This document shows, one piece after another, positions 33,589 to 45,575 of a stretch of 64,000 bases of DNA. The notes below the pieces were generated by a model that worked only from the letters and a program-made list of their open reading frames with translations, was not told the DNA's origin and ran no database searches. The stretch's first letter is position 1. Every line of letters begins with the position of its first letter. A program made the position numbers and the translations under genes. This DNA is from Chamaecyparis obtusa (taxonomy: Eukaryota; Streptophyta; Pinopsida; Cupressales; Cupressaceae). The stretch lies in the NCBI GenBank assembly GCA_027943335.1, contig BSBK01001301.1, positions 496,001 to 560,000 on the forward strand, read 5' to 3'.

Positions 33589-33998
33589 ATGACCTTCATA
33601 GTCATAACGGGAGCTATATTAGCTCTAGACCCCTACGCGGCTGGTATAATACTCTTAGAGTATGCGCCTTGGACTACAACTATTTGGAGACTATGTGATG
33701 CAGTATGCAAGAGTGCACTTCCAAACTATTAGCAGAAATAAAGAACAAAATTTATAGGTGCATTATGTACTTATGTGACAAGCATTAATGGTGGAAAAGT
33801 TTCTTTATAGCCATCAGAAATTCATTATTCTCATATTGCATTCTAAGTTGAGCGATTGGAGAGCACAGAAGATCAAGCAGTTGAGTTGAGAAGTGTTATA
33901 GTTAAATCAATCAACAAAGAAGGAATAAAGTTTGTTACGAAGCCCTAGCTCAATGCATCATCTCAGAAACCATTCAGAAGCATTTAATCAAGTAAGTC

Positions 33999-36900
33999 AT
34001 GGAAACACCAGTTGTATATGATGTTGCTGAAAGAAAGAGATGTGGTTTTAAGAGGAATCCATTTAAGTCCACCCTAGATGACCTAGAAGGAGCATTTTCA
34101 AGAACCCCAATGGGCATCATGCATGTAGAAGACATATGCACTAATGTGTATTGCAAAAAGGAGCCAGTTGGTTTAGACAGAATTAGGTCGCATCTTGAGT
34201 CAATGATGAAAACTGATAAAACATTCATAGATGAGTTTTTGCACCTAGAAGACCACCCTATTATTGAGTATGTTGCAGTGCATGAATTCTATGAGTCTGA
34301 CTGGTTTAAGATCTTGTTGAGAAGGATCCATGATGACCTATTTTGGATAGGTAAAGTGCCAATAAGAATTACAACTGATCTCATTCATGAGATGATGGGT
34401 TTAGCTAAGATAGACAACATTCTTCCAGTTTGAAGGGATGTCAAAAAATTGGTTAAACAAGCATGCAAATCCCAGAGTGACAAGCATGGGATGACAATTG
34501 AGCTAATTGAGGAGAAGGACGTCAAATTGATGTCCTCAATTCTTGGTTATAGATTTTAGCATGCTAATAGGGTCAATAATGTGTCCGCAACCACTATTCT
34601 TGTAGCCATCAGGATAGTAAAGGAGAATGGAGAATTCAACTTGTATGAAATCTTGCACGCATATTTTATGGATAACATAAGGGAAATTAAGCATGATAAG
34701 AGCAAAATATTCAGGTTTTGGTCTTTAATAATCTATATATACTTTCATATAACTACGAAGGTATCAGACTTATAATTACATAAAATTTTACTTACAATGC
34801 CTCAAATATCCCATAAGACATCAGTTGAGAGAACACTAAGAGACTACATGGAGTTAGAGTTGAAAATCTTCAGGATAAAGATGCAAATGAGGTATACGAT
34901 ACCTAAAAGCATTGTTGAAAAATATAAAGATAGTATATGTTTCATGGTGGAAACTGACACCACCTATATGGAAGCAGTGTAACCAAGGACCAAATGATTT
35001 CATCCACTTGGGTATGAAGTGGATGAAAACATCTTAGATTCATATGCACAAGTCCTCCTCACAATACCAAAGGATCCCAATGAGCCTAGATGGGGAACTT
35101 ATGAGGAAAAGACCAGAGAGGTAGATGCAGTCTTTAACAATGCAACGACCAAGATGAAAGCCTCTAAAATTACATCTGAATTATTGAAGATCCATGTTGT
35201 GACCCAAGAAGACATGGATAAATCTAGGGAATAAAATCTAGCTATGCAAGTTGAGAGTGAATCCTCTGTGGAAGATAAGATAGAGAAGATAGATGATCCC
35301 AAGATGAAGAAGGTAAAAGTTGAGAAAATAGATGATCAAAATAAAAAAGAGAGTAAGATAGATGATATCAGTCCTATGCCAATAGACACAGTTGATGTGT
35401 AGTCCACTAAAGCATCTCCCAAGATGCCTAAGAGGAAGAAGCAAACTTTCACAAGCCACCCTTCAACAAGAACCACAAGAGGCAGAGCAAGAAATGTACA
35501 ACCATCTACTGAGGTAGGATTCTTACCAAGTCTTCAAGTATTAAGGAATAGAGTGGTAGAGAAAGGAAGGTTAGATTAGATATCTAAGTTCTATGATAGA
35601 TATCATGAGATTGACAAGTCTGAGATCCATGATATGTTGATCAAACATATGATAAAATTTAAGAAGACTGTGCTAGAAATGAAGACAATGATTTTGAATA
35701 AAGTTTCAGAAATTTTGGATTCCTTCAAAAGACAAGCAATAGAGGAAGATTTTGGAATCAGAGAGAAAACATTGGATGACAATCTTCCAGTATGTTCAAT
35801 TGATGAGAAAACACTACTGCTAGGTTTGGTGAAGCCAAACCTCAGAACTAAGATGAGGACATTACAGATTATGAACAAGGATTATGAGCATATAACCAAG
35901 GAGACAGAACAAGCTTTTGAGAAAGTATTCCTTGAACAACGCATGCAACCTACATATGCACCCATCACACAAGAACCTATTGAGAAAGCTAAAGTAGTTG
36001 AGGTCACAAATGCACCTATGACAGGTCCATAGGACTCAGCGCCCTCAATGACAAAGTCTATAGTAGAAATAAATTTTTCACGCATGACTGCAACACAAGA
36101 AGATTACACAATAATAATTGATAATGTGAAGATATCAATGGTGGCCACTGACAAATACTTAGACAAATTTGAGGAAACCTTTGTGAGAAAACAAGAAGTA
36201 GAAACACTATGTGGTGACAATTCATCTATGCAACAAGAAAATATGTTGATTGAGGACTTAACAGGACAAGAAGAAGAGGAAAAAGAAGAAGAAAAGGAGA
36301 AAGAAGAAGAGGAGAAAGAAAAGGAACCAATAGATGAACCCTCTATTGAAATTCCTACAAAAAAAAAGATAGAAGTAATGGACATCACACCTATCACTCC
36401 TATGCCTTCAGTATCATTGTTGTCAAGTTTGACCCCTGACACTACAAGTTTGGACTCTTGGAGAGAAGAAGGCCTGATCAAGATCAGTGTCCTTGCTATG
36501 GAGAAGGCCAAGGAAAAACAAGTAATGAGAAATCCTCTAATTTTTGAGTCAATAGACATCTTGAACAATCTACTACCAGGAGAGAACAAGGTACAAAAAG
36601 TGCACTCAATGGAGGATGTCAGCAACATCCTAACAAGCTTCAAGGCAAACTTCTCCTGCCTAGAAGAAACAGCGGCTAAGGTAGAAGAAGAAAAGTATCT
36701 TAAGAAGATATTGGATGAGCTAACTACACACTTTGCACTTGACCTCAAATCTTTAAAGGTTTTTCAAGCTTCACTAAAATAATTTGCAGCCAAAGGAAAG
36801 AAACTCATAGTAGACTACATGAACCAAGACAAGTTGACTTCAAATCTCTATAAGAAAATTCAGGAGGCAGAGGCTATGATAGAGAAAGTGAGGAAATCAG

Positions 36901-37241
36901 TAGAAGATCCCACTACATATGTAAACATGTGTAACAATGTATACTAGGGACAAGTGGAAGAAATAGAAAAGATAGAAAAAGAAATGTCCAAGATAAAGGC
37001 AAGGCAAACACAGCTGAGAAATGCTCTTGCACCCTCACTAGATGTCTTGAATCAGAACATCAAGGAGATCGATGCCACTATGGTGATATATGATAAAGGT
37101 CTATGTATAGAACTAGAGAAGATGGAAAATTTAACATATTCTATGTGCGCCCATCTTCAGACTATAGACACATTGAAGAAATTTTGGCAGAATGAGATTG
37201 CTAATCTAAAGTTAGCATATCCAGATGTCTTCACTTTTTAA
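33999..37241 (+). pseudogene. Array F unit 2 ORF2, uncharacterised conserved protein (best frame)
   Basis: One reading frame of about 1,080 codons runs from ATG 33999 (METPVVYDVAERKRCGFKR) to TAA 37241, broken only by nonsense codons. The N-terminal domain of about 330 residues contains MHVEDICTNVYCKK, ESDWFKILLRRIHDD and LIHEMMGLAKIDNILPV. Next come CFMVETDTTYMEAV and EPRWGTYEEK, a basic Lys/Arg linker (PKMPKRKKQ), a helical stretch with IHDMLIKHMIKFKK, a Glu/Lys tract near 36260-36330, and coiled-coil segments to LKLAYPDVFTF. There is no signal peptide, membrane span or polymerase, protease or integrase motif. About 410 bp separates it from ORF1. Confidence 0.87.
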
Positions 37242-37459
37242 GAACTTGTGAATACATTTTTTTAGCACCTTTGTAATTAATGTCAAAGGGGGAGTAAATT
37301 ATGTAGAAGGAACCATATGGATCCTTGTAAATGTGTAAATAAAAGTATAGTACATAAGGGGAGATATAAGTTAGAGTATGTATTACAAAATTTTGTATAA
37401 GGATATAGTTAGTACCTTCGCCATATTCCTTTGTTTCCATTAATGACAAAGCGGGAGAT

Positions 37460-38583
37460 TGTTGGAAAGTTGACTATACTAAAGTATATGACTATATTTA
37501 GTGTTTTCATTATAGAAACAAAGTCATATGAATTTTTGGAGTCAAAGCATATTGAAGAAGATCATAAATATGGCTAAGGAAGACTGGACAAATAGTAGAG
37601 CACCAAGTGATCAGAGCTTCAACGCACGTGTGTATGACAGAGTTATGACAAGCGCCCTTGAAGATAAGCTTCTAAGTATGTATTCTTTATAAGTCTAAGA
37701 GTGCATGATGAAATGAGTCAGTATAAGGAAGTTATAGTCAAATGAAGTGGCACAGACAGTAAGCAGCAGAACAGGACAAAGCATGGAGCTGACTGTTTGT
37801 ATTTTGATTAGCACTTGTAATGTTGTTTTGTAAATGCTATGCACCTATTGTATTTAGGTCATAGAAATATTAATATGAATATATGTAAACATGCTTGAGC
37901 CAATTCAATTGGAAGTGATGTATGTAATTAGTTATAGGTGGACTTGATGAAAAGTTTTGTATGCGCATATTAATAAGACATGCACCCTTGTAATTCGGTA
38001 TGGCATGAGAAATAAAGTTCAAATAAGCAAAGTATAAGTATGTGAAAAGTAGATAGAATGTGGTAGATATTTACAAGAGGCTAAAGCATCAGTGCACAAA
38101 AGGAACTGATCAGACAAGTAGTGTCACTACACCAGTTCATCCTATAGATATAGTGTGTATCTAATATCCAGAAGGTTGTAGCCTTCACCACTTGAGTAGT
38201 GAGCTCTAGGATAGTGTGTCCCCACCCCTTATAGGTTTAATTGTAAAAGACTACTAACAAATTTTGACCCTTGACCAAGTCATTGTACTTGAGCATTGTA
38301 AAGAACAACTCCTAACAGGGTTGCAAGATCTTCTAACAGGGATCATTATACACAAGTATAGTTTTTAGTGAGTGTCAATTCCCACTGAGGTTTTTACCTA
38401 TTTTGGTTTCCCCATAATCATATTTGGAGTCATGTGTTATGAATGATTATCTTATTTGCAATAATATTCATTTCAGTTACTAAGCAATTAAGTTAAGATT
38501 CAAGAGTTCAAAAAAAGTAATGAAGTAGTGAACACTTATTCACCCCCCCCCCCCCCCCCCTCTCAGTATTCCTAATCCTAACA
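37460..38583 (+). repeat. Array F LTR3 (internal)
   Basis: It is 1,124 bp, TGTTGG to CTAACA, with a run of about 19 C near 38542-38560. It shares ACTAAAG near its start with LTR2, against the ACTGAAG of LTR4. Confidence 0.93.
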
Positions 38584-38585
38584 AT

Positions 38586-38597
38586 TGGTATTAGAGC
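38586..38597 (+). other. Array F unit 3 primer site
   Basis: It reads TGGTATTAGAGC, one change from the tRNA-iMet match. Confidence 0.85.
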
Positions 38598-38637
38598 TCT
38601 AGTCCTATGAAGATAAGTTTAACCACTTGAGGAGATC

Positions 38638-39767
38638 ATAGATAAGGGAGAAATGAAACATCTAAAAAAGAATCTTGAAGAAACTCTTGAAGACCTTGAA
38701 AAATCTGAAAAAGAAACTAAAGAACTAAAAGAAAAGGTTAGTGATTCTCATGCAGTCATTAAAAAGCTGAGAAAATATTTGAAAGACTGTTCCACAAGTG
38801 ATTTGGGAAAAATGGTTAAAAAGATAAATGATGAAAACACTTCTCTAAAAGATCAGATTGAAGAGTTAGATGAAAAGCTACTTAACAATCAATAAGCCTA
38901 TGAAGAAAGGTCAAAGAAAACAAGAAGTTAGATGAAGAACTAAAGCAAGCAAACATGAAAGTATTAGAGTTAGAGAATATCAAGAAACAGATAGAATCTG
39001 AATTTACTGAGGCAAAGAATCAAAACAACAAGTTACACACAAGCAAGGATCTAATAGAGTCACAATTGTATGCACAAAAGGTTAAAGGAGACACCAATGG
39101 TATTGGATTCAATGAAGCACAAAATCAGATCAATGACATGCGAGAAAGAAAGAAAGCATCAGAAGAATCTACAAAAGATAAGAAGATAGGAAATCATACA
39201 AAAGCTGAAACTGAACCACCCAAGGATGACCGTAAGTTGGTAAACAAGAAGTTTTATGCCTATAACAAGCATGGTCACATAACAAGAAATTGTAAAGAGG
39301 TAAGACCTTTTAATGGTTACTATTATTCATGCGATAAGTTTGGTCATAGATCTATGAATTGTAGATCAAATCAAAGAAATTAGAATCAAAAAAGTCAGAG
39401 AAGTCATCCTCAGCATAATGTAAGAAACTCTTAGAACATTACATGTCAAATATGTAATTATGTTGGTCACACAGCTAGACAGTGTAGTATGGAAACCCAC
39501 ATGAATGCCTCAAGGAATGTCAAGCCTCTAGTAATTTCTCACTCATGTAACAAGGTTGGACACTTCTCTAGGTTCTACACAACAAGAGTGCAAAGATAGG
39601 AAATCCATAAAAAGTCAGATTGCTCAATATTAGAAGAAGCAGGAGAATTCAAGTTTGTGCAAGCTTCAGATGATGCGAGCTTGATTTGGAAAGAAGAAAA
39701 GAAGGATAATGTTGATGAAATAGTTGAGGATGCATCCGCAATGGACGCACCTCCTATTTATGGTTAA
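38638..39767 (+). pseudogene. Array F unit 3 ORF1, coiled-coil and zinc-knuckle protein
   Basis: The start codon position holds ATA instead of ATG (38638). Translation matches unit 2: a coiled coil to about 38895, a TAA and a one-base frame change near 38905, then NIKKQIESEFTEAKNQNN. The first knuckle is damaged (FYAYNKHGHITRNC), the second is SCDKFGHRSMNC, and two more follow between stops. It ends at TAA 39765-39767. Confidence 0.84.
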
Positions 39768-40178
39768 ATGACCTTCATGGTTATAGGCGAAGCTAGATTA
39801 GCTCTAGACCCCTGCGCGGCTGGTATACTCAATCTTAGAGTATGTGCCTTGGACTAAAACTATTTGGAGACTATGTGATGTAGTATGTAAGAGCGTGTTG
39901 CCTAATTGTTAGCAGAAACAAAGAACAAAATTTACAGTTGCATTCTGTACTTACGCGGTAAGCATTAATAGTGGAAAAGTTGCTTTATAGCCATTAGAAA
40001 TTCATTATTCTCACATTGCATTCTAAGTTGAGAGATTGGAGAGCACATAAGATCAAGCAGTTGATTTGAGAATCATTACAATTGAATCAATCAGCGAAGA
40101 AGGAATATAGTTTGTTACGAATCCCTAGCTTGACACATCATCTCAGAAATCATTCAAAAGAATTTAATCAAGTAAGTC

Positions 40179-43100
40179 ATGGCTACACCAATTGTATTTG
40201 TTGTTGCTGAAAGAAAGAGATATTTTTTTAAGAGGCATCCATTTAAGTCCACTCTAGATGACCTAGAAGGAGCATTTTCAAGAACCCTAATGGGCATCAT
40301 GCATGTAGAAGACATACGCACATATGTCTATTGCAAAAAGGATCCAGTTGGTTTAGACAGAATTAGATCACATCTTGAGTCAATGATGAAACTTGATAAA
40401 ATAGTCATAGATGAGTTTGCACACTTAGAAGACCACCCTATTATTGAGTATGCTACAATGTATGAATTATGAGTCCGACTGGATTAAAATCTTGTTGAGT
40501 AGGATCCATGATGACCTATTTTGGATAGGTGAAGTACAAGCAAGAATCACAACTGATCTCATTCATGAGATGATAGGTTTATCTAAGATAGGCATCATTC
40601 TTTTAGTTGGAAAGGATGTCATAAAATTGGTTTAAAAATCCTATGAATCCCGGAGTGACAAGCGTAGGATGACAATTGAGCCAATTGAGGAGGACATCAA
40701 ATTGATGTCTATGATTCTTGGTTATAGATTTCAGCATGCTAACAGGGTCAATAGTGTGTCTGCAACCACTATTCTTGTAGCCATCAAGATAGTAAAGGAG
40801 AATTGAGAATTCATTTTGTGCAAAATCTTGTGCGCATATTTGATGGATAACATATGGGCATTCAAGCATTATAAGACCAAAATATTTAGGTTTGGGTCTT
40901 TAATAATCTATATCTACTTTCATATAACTATGAAGGTATCAGACTTATACTTAGATAAAATTTTACCTACAATGCCTCAAATATCCCTTAAGGCATTAGT
41001 TGAGAGTGCACTAAGAGACTACATGGAGTTAGAGTTGAAAATCTTCAAGATAACGATGCAAATGAGGTATACGATACCTGAAAGCATTGTTGAAAAATAC
41101 AAAGATAGTATATGTTTCATTGTGGAAACTGACACCACTTGTATGGAAGCAATAGAGCCAAGGAAAAAATAGATTCATCCACTTGGGTATGAAGTGGAGG
41201 AACACATCTTAAGGGCATATGCACAAGTCCTCCTCATAGCACCAAATGATCCCAATGAGCTTAGATGGTGAACTTATGAGGAAAAGACCAGGGAGGTAGA
41301 TGCAATCCTAAATAGTACAATGACCAAGAGGACGGGCTCTAAAATTACATCTAAATTATTGAAGATCCATGGTGTGACCCAAGCAGACCTGGATAAAGCT
41401 AGGGAAGCAAAGCTAGCTATGAAAATTAAGGGTGCATCCTCTATGGAAGCTAAGACAGAGAACACAGATGATCCCAAGATGAAGAAGGTAAAAGTTGAGA
41501 AAACAAATGATCAAAAGTAAAAAGAGAGTAAGATAGATGATATCAGTCCTGCACCCACAGACATAGTTTATGTGGAGTCCACTAAAGCATCTCCCAAGAT
41601 GCCTAAGAGGAAGAAGCAAACTTCCACAAGCCACCCTTCAACAAGAACCACAAGAAGTAGAGGAAAAAATGTACAACCACCTCCTAAGGTAGGATTCCTA
41701 CCAAGTCTTCAAGTATTAAGCACTAGAGTGGTAGAGGAAGGAAGGTTAGATCAGATATCTAAGTTCTATTTTAGATATCATGAGATTGACAAGTCTGAGA
41801 TCCATGATATGTTGATCAAACATATGATAAAATTCAAGAAGATTGTGCTAGAACTAAAGACAATGATTCCGAATAAAGTTTGGGAAATTTTGGATTCCTT
41901 GAAAAGATAAGCAACAGAGGAAGACTTTAGAATCAGAGAGAAAAAATTGGATGAAAATCTGCCAGTATCTTCAATTGATGAGAAAACATGGCTGCTAGGT
42001 TTGGTGAAGTTGCACCTCAGAACTAAGATGAGGACATTGCACATAATGAACAAGGATTATGAGCATATAACCAAGGAGATAGAACAAGCTTTTTAGAAAG
42101 TATTCCTTTAACAGCGCATGCAACCTACATCTATGCCCATCACACAACTACCCATTGAGCAAGCTAAAGTATTCAAAGTCATAAATGCACCTATGATAGG
42201 TCTATAGGACTCAGTTCCCTCAGTTACAGTGTCTGCACTTTAAATAAAGTATGCACCCATGCCCGCAACCCAAGAAGATAACACAATAATGATTGATAAT
42301 GTGGAGATATAAATGGAGGCCACTAAAAAAGACTTAGATAAATTTGAGGAAGCCTTTGTTTGAACATAAGAATTAGAAACACTATGTAGTGACAATTTAT
42401 CTATGTAGCAAGAAGATGTGCTAATTGAGGACTTAACAGGACAAGAAGAAGAAGAGGAAAAAGAAGAAAAGGAGAAAGAAGAAGAAGAGGAGAAAGAAAA
42501 GGAACCAACAGATGAACCCTCTATTGAAAGTCTTTCAAAAACAAAGACAGAAGTAATGGACATCACACCTATCACTCCTATGCCTTCAGTATCATTGTTG
42601 TCAAGTTTGACCCCTGACACTACAATTTTTTACTCTTGGGGAGAAGAAGACCTGATCAAGATCAGTGTCCTTGCTATGGAGAAGGCCAAGGAAAAATAAG
42701 TAATGAGAAATCCTCTATTTTTTGAGTCAATAGACATCTTGAACAATCTACTGCCAACAAAGAACAAGGTACAAAAAGTGCACTCAGTGGAGGATGTCAG
42801 CAACATCCTAACAAGCTTCAAGGAAAACTTCTCTTGCCTAGAAGAAATAGTGGCTAAGGTGGAAGAAGAGAAGTATCTTAAGAAGAGATTGGATGAGCTA
42901 ACTGTAAACTTTTCACTTGACCTCAAATCTTGAAAGATTGGTCAAGCTTCACTGAAATAATTTGCAGCCAAAGGAAGGAAACTCATAGCAAACTACATGA
43001 ACCACAACAAGCTAACTAAAAATCTCTATAAGAAAATTTAGGAGGCAGAGGCTATGATAGAGAAAGTGAGGAAATCAGTAGAAGATCCCACTACAAATGT

Positions 43101-43419
43101 AAACATGTGTAACAATGTATACTAGGGACAAGTGGACAAAATAGAAAAGAAAGAAAAAGAAATGTCCAAGATAAGGGCAAGGCAAAGACAGCTGAAAAAT
43201 TATCTTGGGCCCTCACTAGATGTCTTGAATCAGAACATCAAGGAGATTGATGTGACTATGGTGACATATGATCAAGATCCATGTACAAAACTGGAGAAGA
43301 TGGAAAATTTAACATATGCTTTGTGTTCCCATCTTCAGACTATAGACACACTAAATAAATTTTGGCAGAATGAGGTTGCTAATCTAAAGTTAGCATATCC
43401 AGATGTCTTCACTTTGTAA
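40179..43419 (+). pseudogene. Array F unit 3 ORF2, uncharacterised conserved protein
   Basis: It starts at ATG 40179 (MATPIVFVVAERKRYFFKRH). A small deletion near 40467 shifts the frame once; after that all blocks are in one frame to TAA 43417-43419. Motif order is as in unit 2: MHVEDIRTYVYCKKDPVG, KILLSRIHDDLFWIGEV, LIHEMIGLSKIG, CFIVETDTTCMEAIEPRK, a basic linker, an acidic Glu/Lys tract near 42440-42500, and the C-terminal coiled coil ending LKLAYPDVFTL. Several stops are private to this copy, for example in the 42110-42420 stretch. Confidence 0.85.
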
Positions 43420-43654
43420 GAACTTATGAATACATTTTTTGAGCACCTTTGTCATTAATGTCAAAGGGGGAGTATAGAATGTAGAAGGAAGAATATGGAT
43501 CCTTCTAAATGATGTAAAGAAAATCATAGTGCATAAGGGGAGATATAAGTAAGGGGATATATACGTTAGAGTATGTATTATAAAATTTTGTATAAGGATA
43601 CAGTTAGTAACTTCGCCATATTCCTTTGTTGTCATTAATGATAAAGGGGGAGAT

Positions 43655-44767
43655 TGTTGGAAAGTTGACTATACTGAAGTATATGACTATATTTAGTGTT
43701 TTCATTATGGAAACAAAGTCATATGAAGTTTTGGAGTCATCGCATATTCAAGATCATAAATATGGCTAAGTATGGAAGACAGGACAGATAGCAGAACACC
43801 AGGTGATCAGAGCATCATCGAACGTGCGTATGATAGAGTTATGACATGCATCCTTGAAGGTAATCTTCTAAGTATTCATGCTAATTCTAAGAGCACATGA
43901 TGATATGAGTCAGTATAAGGAAGTTATAGTCAGATGAAGTGGCACAGACAATAAGTGGGAGAATAAGACAAAGCATGGAGCCGACTGTTTGTATTTTGAC
44001 TAGCACTTGTAATGTTGTTTTGTAAAGGCTATGCCTCTATTGTATTTAATTCATAGACATATTAATATGAATATATGTAAACATGCTTGAGCCAATTCAA
44101 TTGGAAGCGGTGTATGTAATTAGTTATAGGCCGACTTGATGAAAAGTTTTGTATGTGCATATAAATAAGACATGCGCCCTTGTAATTCGGCATGGCATGA
44201 GAAATAGAGTTTGGATAAGCAGAGAATTAGTATGCAAAGAGTAGATATAATTTGGTAGAGCTTTACAAGAGGCTAAAGCATCAGCGTACAAAAGGAGCTG
44301 ATCAGACAAGCAGTGTCACTACACCAGTTCATCTTATAGATATAGTGTGTATCTGATATCTAGAAGGTTGTACCCTTCACCACTTGAGTAGTGAGGTCTA
44401 GGATAGTGTGTCTCCACCCCTAACAGGGTTAATTGTAAAAGAATCATAACAGGGTTCAACCCTAGACCAGGTCACTGGACTAAAGCATTGTAAAGAACAA
44501 CTCTTAATAGGGTTGCAAGATCTTCTAATAGGGATCATAATACACAAGTATAGTTCTTAGTGGGTGTCAATTCCCACTGAGGTTTTTACCTATTTTTGTT
44601 TTCCCATGATCATATTTGGTGTCATGTGTTATGAATGATTATCTTATTTTCAATAATGTTCATTTCAGATACTAAGCAATTAAGTTAAGATTCAAGAGTT
44701 CAAAAAAACTAATTAAGTAGTGAACACTAATTCACCCCCCCACCTCTCAGTGTTCCCAATACTAACA
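43655..44767 (+). repeat. Array F LTR4
   Basis: It is 1,113 bp, TGTTGG to CTAACA, followed by the AGCTC duplication. It shares TTCATGCTAA and ACTGAAG with LTR1, which fits the outer two LTRs being the original pair. Confidence 0.92.
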
Positions 44768-44772
44768 AGCTC
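44768..44772. repeat. Target-site duplication of array F, right copy (AGCTC)
   Basis: It matches 25316-25320. Element E resumes after it. Confidence 0.88.
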
Positions 44773-45575
44773 AACTTCACATGTTGTCCAGTCAAAAAAA
44801 ATCTTGTGAACACAAGATATGAATCTCCAAGTGCTATGATCACAAACATAGACTCCATAGTGTCTGTACACACCATATCTAAGCTTTCATGAGCTCATTC
44901 CACATAAACAAGGGCTACATATAATTGGTTATCTGCATCCAATGCTCCCCCTAAGGCCATGCAGCCTTCTAGGTTGATGTCTCAATGAAATCATCATGCA
45001 AAGACATAGGAGCATCTAATGTCTCTCCCTAAAGTAATGCCTTATTAAACACTTTTATCTTCCATATCTTCTCATCCTCTTCATTTGTAGATTTCTTGAA
45101 ATGAATCTCGAACTCATCCATATACTCATTAATACTTTTATCACTATCATCAATATTCTTCTTTATAACTACAGGAGGTGATCCTCTTGGTCCTCTTTTA
45201 TTGTCCTCTCCATTATATCTACAAAACTTTTCTATGTCCAAGTTTGTTGCATTTTTAACATGTAGGAGGTCTCCTCCTATCTTGATTTACTTCTAGCTTA
45301 CAATATCTTGCAGTGTGCCCAAAGTTATTGCATTTATGGCATGTGATCTTCGATGTTGATTCTTCTCTGATGTAATCTTGTTTATATCTAGAGTGATAAA
45401 TTTTTCTACATTCTTCTTTCTTATGTCCATAATCATAACAATTATAACAATAACCAGAAAAAGGTTTGAAAGAACTATTACCTCTACAATCTCTTTTCAT
45501 GTGTCCAAGTTGATTGCATCCAAACACTACTACATTTGGGGCCAAATTTTGACAGAAACTTCTGATAGATAATTT
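44773..45575 (-). mobile_element. Element E, 5' part (right remnant)
   Basis: This holds the minus-strand zinc-knuckle ORF upstream of E ORF2, reached across array F. The right end is an estimate: homology to a gag-like frame fades near 45575, and no 5' LTR of E follows, so the 5' end of E has been lost. Confidence 0.75.
45029..45560 (-). pseudogene. Element E ORF1 C-terminal part, three zinc knuckles
   Basis: The minus strand gives three CCHC-type knuckles in 45255-45545: FGCNQLGHMKRDC (first Cys is Val or Phe), CYNCYDYGHKKEEC (intact) and CHKCNNFGHTARYC (intact). A stop and frame change follow, then an acidic tail (45029-45241) with DKSINEYMDEFEIHFKK and, past a stop, a LDAPM-type end that resembles the MDAPPIYG end of F ORF1. 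The N-terminal coiled coil is missing. Confidence 0.82.

Larger units (their letters stand above)
25321..44767 (+). mobile_element. Array F: three pol-less LTR element units sharing four LTRs
   Basis: The layout is LTR1, internal 1, LTR2, internal 2, LTR3, internal 3, LTR4, all plus strand, with a period of about 6.0-6.2 kb. Inner LTRs are flanked directly by the polypurine tract of one unit and the primer site of the next, with no target duplication. The outer ends share one AGCTC duplication and lie in element E. Each internal region has a zinc-knuckle ORF1 and a long ORF2 and no pol. All units are decayed, with independent deletions. Such arrays can arise by unequal recombination between LTRs after one insertion, or by insertion of a multimeric copy. 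Confidence 0.93.

Noticed and set aside
36104..36748. Long minus-strand frames opposite ORF2 of F (Ser/Phe-rich, for example 36104-36748)
   Set aside because: Their Ser and Phe runs are the reverse complement of the Glu/Lys coding tract. Units and element E conserve the plus-sense reading, not this one.
33999..37241. F ORF2 as an env-like gene, as found in some Sireviruses
   Set aside because: No signal peptide or membrane span is visible. It is a Lys/Glu-rich protein with coiled coils, and it directly follows ORF1 in place of pol.
38542..38560. Long C-runs as a special G-quadruplex system
   Set aside because: They are the variable part of the LTR-end motif shared by all families here. Length changes are best explained by slippage or sequencing error.
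25321..44767. Array F as satellite DNA or CRISPR-like repeat
   Set aside because: Units are 6 kb with LTR, primer site, coding and polypurine parts, and the flanking target duplication shows it is retrotransposon-derived.
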